Assembly: GCA_947311845.1 (NCBI GenBank)
Contig: CAMZMU010000071.1
Span: forward strand, 16,083,534 to 16,147,533
Direction: 5' to 3'
DNA: 64,000 bases
Source: Poa pratensis
Taxonomy: Eukaryota; Streptophyta; Magnoliopsida; Poales; Poaceae
A program made the translations under genes and the position numbers. This document shows, in pieces, positions 22,801 through 33,400 of the stretch; position 1 is the stretch's first letter; every line of letters begins with the position of its first letter. Under the pieces are notes generated by a model. That model was not told where the DNA came from and searched no databases. It was given only the letters and a program-made list of their open reading frames with translations.

Positions 22801-25800
22801 TTTCTTGAAAAAAGCTGGATTTTCGTGGTGACTACTCAGATAAAATCTTGAAAACTGCTAGCAAAAAAAAAGGTCTGTGAGCGACCGGGTGGCAGCTGCT
22901 ATGCTAATCACATCACTATACGAGGGTGTGTCCAAACTAGTTTATATATGCTGAAGTAATACTCATTAACTTTAAATGTACATTGATTTCCCCCAATTGC
23001 CCCTAGGGTACACTTCATAGATTCGTATGAAACTCTAATCCATAAAGCTATTGAACACTGTTCGAACAAAAAGATCATAAGGAAAACCTGGAGAGGCTCA
23101 TTTTCATCAGTAGTTCCAAGCATTTCGTTTATGATAACTTCCCGCTCTGAAGGGCCTCCGAATGTTAAGCACTTCTCAATAACATTTGAGGCAAATTTCT
23201 GTTGGCTCATCTGAATGATCTGTCCAGCTAGCTTTTCAATAATGAAAGATCGCTCATGAGGCTTCCCATGCTGCATAACATGCTGCAAAAAATAACACAT
23301 CATCTATGTTAAAAGAATTGCAAACGAAATACAGAATATAGTACCAAAGTAGTCTACCATGAAGGAGATGACTCATCATAAACTTAAGTAAGCTCTTAGG
23401 TTGGAGTTGCACATCATATTTTCAGTGTATATCAGTTGATTGACGATGAAGAGAAATCATGATTAATGAACTACTTGGTAGAGTTTGTCATATTAAGTCA
23501 TTCACCTTAATTTCTAATCAAGCCCAACACATAACATTCTATGTGCTTTACTTGCAACACCAGCAGAAATAATGGTGAATTTATTCTTCACAAATTAGCG
23601 AGATATCATCATATTTCAGTCCAACAGGGTGGATTAATGCATATGTGCTTTTTCCCTAAATACATGACATCCTGGATATCAACACTTCACTAGTCGTCAA
23701 AAGGTATTAGGTATGAATATCACAAGAAGTCCACTTAAATAATATTTCAGAACAATTAGAGTAACATGATCAGCAGATCAGGCAGCACAAACAGTTGTAT
23801 CACTGTATGGTTCTACATGCACGACTAGACCAAAATCATGCTTCACGAGAAAAGATGTCCAATTTTATTACTTGCAGGAATTAGTCTTATTACACGAAAA
23901 ATTACATTTTTGGACAGCATACAACAGGTACCATACAATTGATTTTACAAGTCAATTTAGGCAATATTAGTTGGAACATTCTTTAATGGCATACCTCGCC
24001 TGCAATTAACATTTCATCATCTTTAATTCAAGAGAGTCAGTGGTTGAGTTTCCACATTCTGGCATCAAATTATACTACATAGGATATTTATCTTATATTC
24101 TTTCAGAGCTAACCTACGGTCAACTATCATAGAAGTGATATATAGATTAATCTAAATGTATACAAGGTCAATGAGCTAAGCAAAGCTGCTGAAAAAATAT
24201 CAGAATGCCATGTCAAGCCTGATATCAGTTCGAAAATTCATAATATGTAACAAACCTGGACAACATAATTTCCATATTGGTCTTGCGCCAACATGCATAC
24301 AGATTGCAATATTTCCTCCATAACAATTTGCTGTGTTTTTGGATCAGCGCAATGCTCCAGCACTCTCTGAGAAAAGAAAAAAAATCATGAGTATACCTAT
24401 GATAAAACGGCGACCCGTGGCAAATATCAATGAGTTGGAGCATACCACCCAATGTATCATTGACATAATTTTCTCAAGATAAAATTACGGGTAGAAGAAT
24501 TGTGTTAGTTCAGAATTCAAAGATCAACCTGTATGACTCTGCAGCCATAGGGGTGGGTGGACAGTGGAACAACTTGACCATAGAATGTCGAGATAATAAA
24601 CTGAACCGAATCTTCCGGTATACATTCAATACATTTCTGGATAACATGATTTCCATTTTGATCACGCACGCATCTCATGATATGACCATCAAGCTCAGTA
24701 ACCATTTTTGTCTTCTGGTCCAGGTCAACCACCTCTATTGCCTGCAGTGATGTGCATATGCATAAGCCTGAGTCAGCAATCCTAAAAGATCTTTTCTATT
24801 TCTTTGAAATAAAATAATTCGTGGAACGTGGAAAAAAATATGAACTATGTATTACCTTTTGGATAACTCGGCAGCCATACATCTGAAGGCTGAGAGCTAA
24901 TACATGCCCAAATAGTTGATCAGCCAACTCCCTGCGTTGTACAGAGCTCCCATGCCCAAAAAACTGAATAAAAATTCCAGAAGTAAGTCATGTCATAATT
25001 ACGAATTAAAATTAAGAAGATGCTACAATTGAATAAATAATTTATCGTTCCCAATCTCAAGTGAGCAGCTCCAGGGTCTCTGTAATAAATACCTTCTGCA
25101 CTACATAGTTCCCAAAGACATCAGTCATCAATGCGAGAGCATGAGGCATGATTTCCTCAAAAACCATGTTCTTTTCCTCAAGTGTCGCGGTTTCAAGTTT
25201 TTGCTGTATGAAACGACTTCCATACTGGTCACCGCTGCATAATCGAAGCAAACATCAGATGAGAATTTATAATGCGTCACTAACTAAATATTAGTACACG
25301 AAGCATCATCATTACTGTGAAGGATTGGCGCACAAACAAGATGTGTTCAGTGCGTTACAACTGAACACAGAATTTTGGAAACGCGAAAGATGCAATGTAT
25401 TATAATTTCAGTTTTTTACCTTAACATGTCAACTTGTGCAGACAATAAGGTCACAGACTGCTTTTGAAAGACAGCAATATTTACGAATCTCACTAGAAGA
25501 ACTACACTCCTTCCATTTCTAATCCACAATTTGAAGCTCTAATTGGTGTGCTAGCGTGGATATTTAATATCTTTCAAATATTTGAGTGCTGAGAGGTGAC
25601 AACAAAGAGAGATGACACCAGGCTGGCATATATTCCCACAACCCCTCCCCCAGCCCAAGATTCCCCGAGACCCGTAGCTCCATACTCGAATGAACTCACG
25701 AGAATGGTGAGGCCTGGTCCATGCCAATACCACTAAGCGATTCCCTCTCCCCTGTGCATTTGGGACCAAAGGATCAACGCCAAACGTGCGCAAGTGCCTT

Positions 25801-28800
25801 AGTTGCATCCGCAGCCAGTAACCGAGTCTAGGCTCAACACCCTGTGATGAGGCTCCTTGCTATGGTGGTGCTCGGTGTGGCAGAGGTGTGGGGAGCAAGT
25901 GCGAGTACACAGAAAACCACCTGTGGCCACTCTCCATGGTCAAGGGTGGTGAGAAGAGGTTAGAGGAGGAAGGAGAAAGTTAAGAACAATGGGAGGAGAC
26001 GTAAAACCATGTTGCCATGTGGGCAGGATCTGAGATTAGAGGGAAAAACACTCTGATTTTTTCAAGAGGGTAAGACATAACTGGCAAAAGAGTGGCAAAT
26101 CATGATATAGGATGGGAGGGGGTATTTTGTGAAGTGATATTATATAGATGGCCATATTATGTAGTACCTATTAGTTATCGATTAAAGTAAACATCAGTAT
26201 TGCAGAAGTATTAAGTGACCACGCATACCTGAACTCTACCACATTCCCTGCAATCTCAGCAAGGTCAAAACTTCTGGCCTTATTGCTTTTAAATTCATCC
26301 AAAAGTGAAGATGGAAAGTTATCACTCATGTAGCCGCTTGGATCACCATTCCAACCACTCAAGCTTCTCATGTTAGTAGGAAACCTCATATTCCGCTCAC
26401 CGAGCCTAAATGGACTACGAGGACCTGATGGAGAAGCAACAGGACTTCCCAAAGGGCTTCCAGGATATGCCATACCCATGCCATAAGCGGAACTGCCATA
26501 ATAACCCTGATTTGAGGCTGCTGATTTACCAAGAACTGGCATTCCATATTGCTGCTGTTGAAGCAAAGCTTCAACATAGGCTTTCTGAACTGGTGTTAAA
26601 TCAGCATATGAACTACCCATGAAACCTCTTTCCAAGGAAGGATCGCTGCATTTGGCTGCTCCTTGCGCTGTATATTGAGCTGCCTTCAAGTACTGGGCAT
26701 AAAACGGATCAGAGAGAGGTGACTGAAGACCAGTGGCAGTTTGATTACTGGACCTACCAAGGTTATGCAGATCAGATAGACTTAAGGTAGGCGGCGATAA
26801 AATATTGCTACCAAAGTTTCTTGAATCTGACCCAAGCGAACCTATAGCGGATGCAGCAGGTGCACTTTCAAACACAGGAGACATGCTACCTGAACCCATA
26901 TAATTCATCATTGCAGAGTTGAAACCTGGACTGAGTGGATATCCACCAAGCCCATAGTTAAAAAATGCTGGATTTATTCCTCAAGATTCTGATGTTGAGC
27001 AGGAGAACCACCAGGGGTTGCATTAGAAGATGGTGGCGACTTCTGATATGAACGTGCGGAAAGAGTGGAAGACCTCTGTAGCTCCCCATGTCCATCAAAC
27101 CGTGTGTCGGTGGAATTTTTAAGTCTGCTAGATCAGTGCCATTAGTATTAACAACAGCAAATGAAGAATTTGATGGTTGTGACATTGATGGTATACCCAT
27201 ATATTCAGCACCCGCTTCCAACATCACAGAATGCTGCCTACTGTTGACTTGAGCAGCTTGCGGGGCAAAAGACAAATTATGGTGGTCGCTTGTCTCTCTT
27301 TGATACGTTGATTGACTAATGTTGACATTGTCGTTCAAAGTACCACCTTTAGATAAGTTCATGCTAGATAGTGCAGTTAAAACATCATCAGGCTCAAGTG
27401 CTTTTGAGGAAACTGTGTTAAATGATGCTGATGATGAATTTAGTCTCTTCTCATTAGAACCAACCCTAACGCCAACAGGTGGAAGGCCAGGGCTAGGAAC
27501 CCTAGGGACATAATGAGGATCTGGCGTAGCCTTCCTTGAAGCCGATGAACCCAGAACAGAAGCAAAAGTTTGAGATGCAGATGCATTAATATTGGAAAGA
27601 CCGCTGACACTTTGCCCATTTCCAACAGAGTGACGTGCATCCAAAGTTTCATTATGCGTAGAGTATTGGTTCTCAGAATAATTAAGTGGCTCCTGGTTGT
27701 CAAGAAATGAATTGCGACTCGTTGCACGAGATGGGTGCTCTGAAGTAGGTGTTCTGTGACCAAGGTTATCCTGAAATAATGCAAAATAAACTAAATCAGT
27801 TGTCCCAGGAAACAAAGTACGCCACAAGAAATAGGTAAATTATGGTACTAAAATTATGTGGAAAAATGCTACTGATGTTATGGGGATAAATTACACTGCT
27901 GGAGTATCAACTGCCAAAGAGAAATAATATCTCGCTTACAGCAGAAAAAGGAAATGGATCACAGTTGTAAAATGCATATTTCTATATACATATGGAAGTT
28001 GTTAAAGTTCAATCAAAAGCAGAAAGGAAACTGAACGCCCACTCATCCTCATTGGTCATGCCAAAAAGAAATATGTCAATACCAGATACGAAACTTTCTT
28101 GACAGCTGAATCACACAGAAATGTCATTAGTCAAGTGCACACATATCAAAGATAACGTTCTACGAGTTACAGAATGTCATGAGACAGTTGTTGTAACTTC
28201 TAAGACATGCCATACTACAGTACATAGACCAAATTTCACAGGATTGTGTAAACTACAAAACCCACAGCACTTTCTGTTATGGGATTTGCACCACCTAACT
28301 TGTCCTGTCCATCCCACACATGCCTTCACATGTAGGTGCCCAAACTTGCGCAGGCTTGGGAATGGCTAGTGCTTGACTATTGGAACAAAGGGAGGGGAAT
28401 CTAAATCCCAAAAGTATACGATATATAGTAAGCAAACAACATACATGACATGATAAACCACCAGATAAACCTCGACTAAGAATCTATGACAACAAATAGC
28501 AACCTTAGCAGCACCAACTGTGACTAACCTGAAGCATATCGGCAAAGCTGCGTTGGCGTCCTAGTGATAACCCAATGAGCCCATCACCTCCTCTATCCAC
28601 CCAATCTCCAGCACCGCCCACGCCATTCCTTGCATCGTCTACCCGATCACCAGGATTCTGCGGGAACAGCGACATCCCCTGTCCAGCCTCCTCTTGCACG
28701 GCCTTCCTCCGGTCCCCAATCCCACCGACCACCCCTGCCTTCAACCGCTGTGTTGACCGCCAGTCCTCTTTTGTTAGAACCGGCGGTGGCAGCCTTGGGT

Positions 28801-29161
28801 TAAGATTGCCGTGGGAGTAGTAGTACGAAAGGTAGGCTGGGTCAGCCCGGAGCTCCTCCTCCGATAGGAGTCCACCATGTCCGTTCGATTCCTCGGCATC
28901 AGGAACGGGGGCGGCAGCCCGGGTCGCCTCGCCACCGCCGCGGAGGAGGCCGCTGATGGCGTTTAGCGAACCCTCTATGGTCGGCGGCGCAGACCCGCTT
29001 CGGAATATGCTGGACCCCCGCTCCCTCTGGCCGGACTCCTCACCTCGCCGCCGCACTGCGCCGCCACCGGCACGGAGCAGCGCCTCAAACTCGTCATCCT
29101 CCCCACGCCGCCCATCTCCTGACGCATCGCCACAGGGCTCTCGCTGAGCATTCCACCAACC
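19852..29161 (-). CDS. Pumilio-family (PUF) RNA-binding protein, nine resolved coding exons
   Basis: Binds 3' untranslated regions and represses or destabilises mRNAs in the cytoplasm. Exons in gene order: 29161-28529, 27770-26229, 25234-25093, 24963-24856, 24741-24529, 24366-24256, 23282-23088, 20182-20008 and 19889-19852; all have GT-AG borders and matching phases. The N-terminus has DDEFEALLR and [15 protein letters not shown], a plant PUM signature. All eight Puf repeats are seen, with RNA-contact motifs SRFIQ, NYVVQ, CRVIQ, NHVIQ, CRVIQ, NYVVQ, SNVIE and NYVVQ, the code for UGUANAUA-type sites. The end is [13 protein letters not shown]. Exon 27770-26229 carries two frame breaks (near 27075 and 26979), each needing one base. 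Corrected length from 29161 is about 1052 residues, normal for the family. The start codon is unresolved: the frame has no ATG in the first listed exon. Confidence 0.93.
20464..22693 (+). mobile_element. LINE-like non-LTR element lacking reverse transcriptase
   Basis: 2230 bases bounded by a 13-base duplication, ATTAAAATGGAAC (20451-20463 and 22694-22706). It has a 3' untranslated part and a short A-rich 3' end after CTTCGTTAAAA. It carries only an ORF1-type frame with zinc knuckles, so it relied on enzymes from another LINE. It is antisense to the host gene. Confidence 0.82.
20670..22442 (+). CDS. LINE ORF1-type protein with two CCHC zinc knuckles
   Basis: An open frame of 590 codons. The first in-frame ATG is at 20754; 20670 is only the upstream limit of the open frame (TTG). 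The N-terminal half is Ala/Pro/Ser-rich. Two CX2CX4HX4C knuckles are clear at residues about 268-302: [14 protein letters not shown] and [14 protein letters not shown]. The C-terminal part is mixed acidic and ends in a Lys-rich tail ([17 protein letters not shown]). In LINEs such a protein coats the RNA and aids reverse transcription. A second frame from ATG 20474 ([12 protein letters not shown]) could be the true N-terminus if one base is missing between them. Confidence 0.75.
   Translation: MPACSSSAAELAAAVLASRKSDPSVRGRMLVKRSAKVSIAGSPAPPPPLVAPSAARASSCELLMCSLPRPEAASTATLLPSADAAPATTLLKPAATPMMVRRSTAASAATMAPLPAASAHLSVGQLGSDPAVLIEGLGSLSLAASSVEVVPESPGLGLEPCRSAGTMTPTAPAAASGHVADPAASFAAAGCGGDARQCGGEGDARRHSNAEARASFPASRLGAGSKEDVSRRWQDVPSRHRPHSSAMSTPPVVRCSRPATPVWLRDRCFRCLSKGHRARSCRNPIRCMSCLCFGHVARFCRVVPSMDESSPLRCAASSPLQPAVPSPALANDATLTGVALQHIPLEDVVLLRSQLCDCLAQVRSVLARAEDALGKLQVVPLLPKEVGSLNRVDVCAAYEHESSLVVDDVVVEMMSETGDEAIVVEAHEESSVDGEDCFFGCFSPRASPSPQPMRPVVSQYEEIMQIMPELRELCGENSTTPPLSMVQLQMDSLGTSTVTSTPPLLVPSKTIDCGVKVIEPDALARDSETLFAKELCNLLTMLEAVSSGSSQEIARLLIEEAAMGKVKKVKKYLRTKIKKSDVARKAPVVV
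25235..26228 (-). other. Pumilio intron of about 1 kb
   Basis: The intron between the long second exon and the exon for Puf repeat 1. The part from about 25550 to 26160 is more GC-rich (for example CCCACAACCCCTCCCCCAGCC) and differs in composition from the AT-rich flanks. It may be an old insertion, but I found no ends or duplications. Confidence 0.5.
27771..28528 (-). other. Pumilio intron of 758 bases
   Basis: The intron between the first and second resolved coding exons, with donor CAG then GTTAGT and acceptor ATTTCAG. No repeat recognised. Confidence 0.7.
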
Positions 29162-29239
29162 CTGGAACAAAACCCATCAAATCACGCAAAATAAACAACA
29201 GAAATGGAAAGCTCGCGCGAAAGACGCGCCGCCGATTAC

Positions 29240-29690
29240 CGTTGGTTGCGAAAAGGGGAAGCCGCTCTCTCCGCAGGCCCGCACCAGGCAGCCAGAGCAA
29301 CCACGGCTCAGCAACAAGAACCGGCAGCCCTCACGACCCCCCGGGCCAAAGCACCACCGAATCGCGCGTCCCGAGCCCGATCGGGGCAGTGGCGGCCATT
29401 TCCAACCCAGACGCTTTTGGGTATTCGGGAGATCGAGCCAGCGAGGCGCTATTGCGGGGTGACCGGGCTCAGACTGGGTTCCGATCGGCCGGCGATTTCG
29501 CCATTTCCGGGAAAGCTTCGCGACGAGAAGGGGATTGGAGGAGGGAGAGCACACAGTAAAGCAGGAGCACAGTCAGGCACGGAGGCCGAGGAAGGAGACG
29601 GCGGAATGATAAGCACGAGCTCCGCCGGCAAGCCCAGCCGTCCGATCGAGGAACGGGCGGACGAGATCGTCCGCGCTCGAAGAACCCTCT
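29240..29690 (-). other. Probable 5' exon or leader of the Pumilio gene
   Basis: A GC-rich stretch ending at a good donor (ACG then GTAATC, 29239-29234). A 78-base intron leads to the acceptor TTCCAG at 29162. Splicing here keeps the Pumilio frame open, but that frame has no ATG. ATG 29399 (MAATAPIGLG) joins in frame only if a weaker donor at 29357 or 29354 is used, or if a base is missing. No TATA element was identified. Confidence 0.5.
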
Positions 29691-29699
29691 AGGGTTTTA

Positions 29700-30476
29700 T
29701 GACTTTTATTATTATCGCGGCCTCTGGCGCATGAGTTACTCCTCTCTGATCCGCGGGCCCCGAGCCAGGACTCACCTGTAATTTACGAGGAAGATTAAGG
29801 TGTAAACTGCGATCGTTTTGCAGTGGTAATATTTTCTTGAGAACCGGGTTCGTAGGTGGAGTGGAGTAGGGTCGCGGGTCGGGTCCACGTAGTTAAATAT
29901 AGCAGAAAGTGGGGCCGGAGCACGTGCGGATGTGAGCCCCTAGATTGGCTCGTGCAACCCCATGGACGGGGCGGAGTGGAGCAGTTGGCGATGGTGACTC
30001 GGATAGATAAACTTTGGAGAAAAAATAATGGCGACGTGCTTCCGTTCATGGGAGCTAATTCTGGATAAGTCCTTGAAGAGACCATGTGATTTTCCAACAA
30101 GAGGAAGGTTTCATGTGTTAGTTTCGCATTTGTTAATAGGATCTGGGTTAGAGTAGGAGTGCTCATCGGATATAAATTTGCCATGGTGATGTATTCATCA
30201 ACTACAGGAGCATGCTTTTCATGTCACGTCGGTGATAAATTAATGTATACTAGCAAATTGCCCGTGCGTTGCAACGGATATGAAATAAATCAAATATCTT
30301 ATGTTCATTTTTTTGTTCTATTATTGTTTTAAAAGTATGTTACCTTTCTTCCCGACTTCACTACCCTTGCATGTCTCATTATACAACAATCCTCACAAAA
30401 AATAAAATTGATCACTTTCTAATCTTCTTTGCGTATGTCATGGGTATCCAAAGCCATATTCCTGAACTATTATTTT
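29700..30476. other. Upstream flank of Pumilio
   Basis: No gene seen. A motif common in grass repeats, AAATTGCCCGTGCGTTGCAA, lies near 30254 and suggests an old transposon end. The LARD insertion begins after 30481. Confidence 0.45.
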
Positions 30477-30481
30477 ATCTC

Positions 30482-33400
30482 TGTGAGGACCCCGGATTAG
30501 GTATCCGAGATACTCGTTATGTTTTCTGCAACAATCTCATGATCAGTCTGATGTTGCACATAACTCGAATTGGTATCACAGAACACCCACAAATACCGAA
30601 TAAATTTACTTGTTTGATTGAATCCATAACTTCATCAGGTACTCGCAGCGAAAATCACCAAATCAACGTGGAGCCCAAGTCACTTGCCAACCCTACAGGC
30701 AGCTGACTGGGAAGCGCCCTAGTTCGCATTGACGTTATTGAAGTCTTCTTCTTCGAACTGTTCTTCTTCAAAATCTGGCTAAGACAATAGCCAGGGACGA
30801 AACCAATATGAGTACATTTGAATGTACTCGCAAACTACCCCCGAAATGAGCATGCACTACTCTTTTTATTGTTTAGATAAAACTTCCTTTACTTTGAAAA
30901 CTCTATATCCTTGTTGAAAAGAAAAGGATAGACTTTTGTTTAATAAAACTTTGTTTTGAAATCTCTATATCTTTATTGAAAAAGAAAGGAAGGCTTTTAG
31001 AATCTTTCCCATAAATCTGTTTTTGTAAGAAGTATCCTTTAAAACTTTTTCCCGTAAATACATCTTTGTTGAAAAAGGTAAGAAGTCTCTTTTATAAACT
31101 TTTTTCTCCAAAAATCATTACCAGGTTTTATTTTCCCCAAACTCCTCCTTTTCCAACCATAGCCCTTCATGGCCCATTCATTCTCCAGCAACCTTATACC
31201 AGCCCGTCGGTATAGTTGCAGATCCAACACATCTCCATTTTATTTTCAAATCTCAAAACTTTGCAAAACTTGCACATGGTCTTAGGACAGACTCCCAATT
31301 GTCCATATAAGAGGACTCGGCTATTCGAATAGTTTTAACCCTCTGCAGAGGTAGCACGCTTTTAGCCCACATCCATCCGGCAACTCATCGTGTCTGCCAC
31401 GTCTCGCCATACCAGGTGTATGCGAAGTAAGCCGCCGGCCATAGCCTCTTATTTGCTCATGCTAGTATAGGATCCTTCCCATATGACACTTTCCATCAAC
31501 ACCCAGTCCAGTTTTCCGTCAGAAACCCTAAGTGTGAGGACTCATAGTTTTGTCCGGCGGTTTATGGTGGAACCTTCTATCCTCCCCACCAACTTGTGTG
31601 AGGACCCGGGTCAGGGGGTAGGTCCTCGGACCATCCCCTCATGCATAACGGAGTCATCTCCGTCGATGAGGTATCCCATACTAATAAGAGCAAACTACAT
31701 GACTAATCCTTTTCCCATATATGGTAAATATGGTCGCACAGGGTAAGATTGGTCGTCATAGTACTAGGACACTGTGCATTTTTCATAAACATCACCATTT
31801 TCCCACTTCTCCATTTCAACACCGACCTCTCGGTATTCCATAATCACACAAGTATTTTCAAAGGAGTTTTGAATAAACAACTTTGTTTCCCATCCTATAG
31901 TTTTTTATAAACAACCTTATACTTCTACATAGGGTGGCAAAATAATATTCATATACTTTTTGAAAAGGTTTTGTAAACCAATGCCTTAAGAGTAAATCAT
32001 TTGATCAAGTAGATGCATATGTATTTAGGTGCAAGCCCAGAGAGTAGCTTGCCTTGCTCGGCAAAGTGACCTTGGTCTTGATCTTCAGGTTCAACAAATC
32101 CCCCTCCTCGATAATTCCAGCAACGTTCTCGTCAAATCGATAAACAAACAAATACAAGCGATCACTAAACTACTCAATCAAACATCACCACCTTACAATA
32201 TTAAACTCTACAAATAGCTACGGTAGTCACACAAAGCAAACCAATTGGGTTCAATTTAATTGAATTAACCAATATTTAAATTAATAAGTAAAGTGTTGTT
32301 TCAATGTTAGGGTGATTCAATTTTAGTCAAACAGGTGCTTGCTTTATACAAACAGATAGATTTTATTTTTCTGTTCATTTTGATATATGTTATTTGTATT
32401 TTTCATTAATGAGAATTTTAGTAATTTTATCTTATTTAAATTCCCTTTTTAGAATATTTGAGGTTTGAAGAAAGTATTTAACTAATTAAACTTAAATTTT
32501 GATTTATTAAATAATAGGAGGAATTATTTATGTAACATAATTTTATTTTATTATATGAGGAAATTAAGAATATATTTATGTCTTAATCTATTTGAATTTT
32601 GTTTGAATTTTCAAACTTAAATTCTTATTTAAATAAGTTTTAGAGATATAAAGTATATCTTATATTTTAAATCAAGATAAAGTGATTTATAATACAAAAC
32701 AATTTCTTGGAGTTCATAAAATTACTCTGAATATTTTTATTTATTTTACACATTGTTTCTCTAATTGTACTGAATAAATCTTTTTCTCAGAATTTTTCTT
32801 TTTAATAAAATTTCTGTACATATAAAAAGACGATTTTGCCCCTGGTTCAACATGGTTGAACCAAACCAAAACCTGGCTCGGGTCGGTGGTCAACCCGACC
32901 GAGCCACACTCTCTCACCGCTCCTCTCCTTCACCTTCTATCTCTCGAGCCCCCTCTGGCGACCACCGTCGCCCCGCCGTCCCCGCGGGATTCCGGCGTGC
33001 TCCGGCAGGCTCCGCTGCCGTGCCGTAGCGCAATCGATGCGCCACTCGGTCCTCTCCCTTTCTACCCCGGCGATTCACTTCTCCTTGCCTGATGCAGTCG
33101 TGCGCGACACGTACCCACGCCTAGGGTTCCGGTGGCAGCGCGGCATTGCCGTGCTCCCGGCCCATGCTGCTCAGCCGTGGCTGGTGTGGAGCTCAATCTG
33201 TGCCGCCGTGGTGATGTTGTGGTGGTAGGGAAGATCTTCCCTTGGCTGCGCCATGGTGGCCGCGTGGGCACTGCCCCACCATGCCGCAATGGTTTGCTCC
33301 AAGGCGCTGGTAAGCTCTCTCCCCTCTCCTCTCTTCTTCACTCCTTCTCTGGCCTCCGTGCCCTGCTCTGTGATGTGAGCTGCTAGTGGTGATTTTAGGT

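Larger units (their letters stand above)
20183..23087 (-). other. Large Pumilio intron (2.9 kb) with nested insertions
   Basis: The intron between the exon for repeat 7 and the exon for repeat 8. It holds a Stowaway MITE (20349-22714) interrupted by a LINE-like element (20464-22693). Without them it would be about 550 bases. Confidence 0.85.

Noticed and set aside
29177..29692. Frames on both strands in the Pumilio 5' exon
   Set aside because: GC-rich leader; no ATG in the Pumilio frame and no known domain.
31599..31640. A nested LTR end inside the LARD LTR (TGTGAGGACCCGGG resembles the LTR terminus)
   Set aside because: Only about 14 bases are alike and no partner end or duplication was found.
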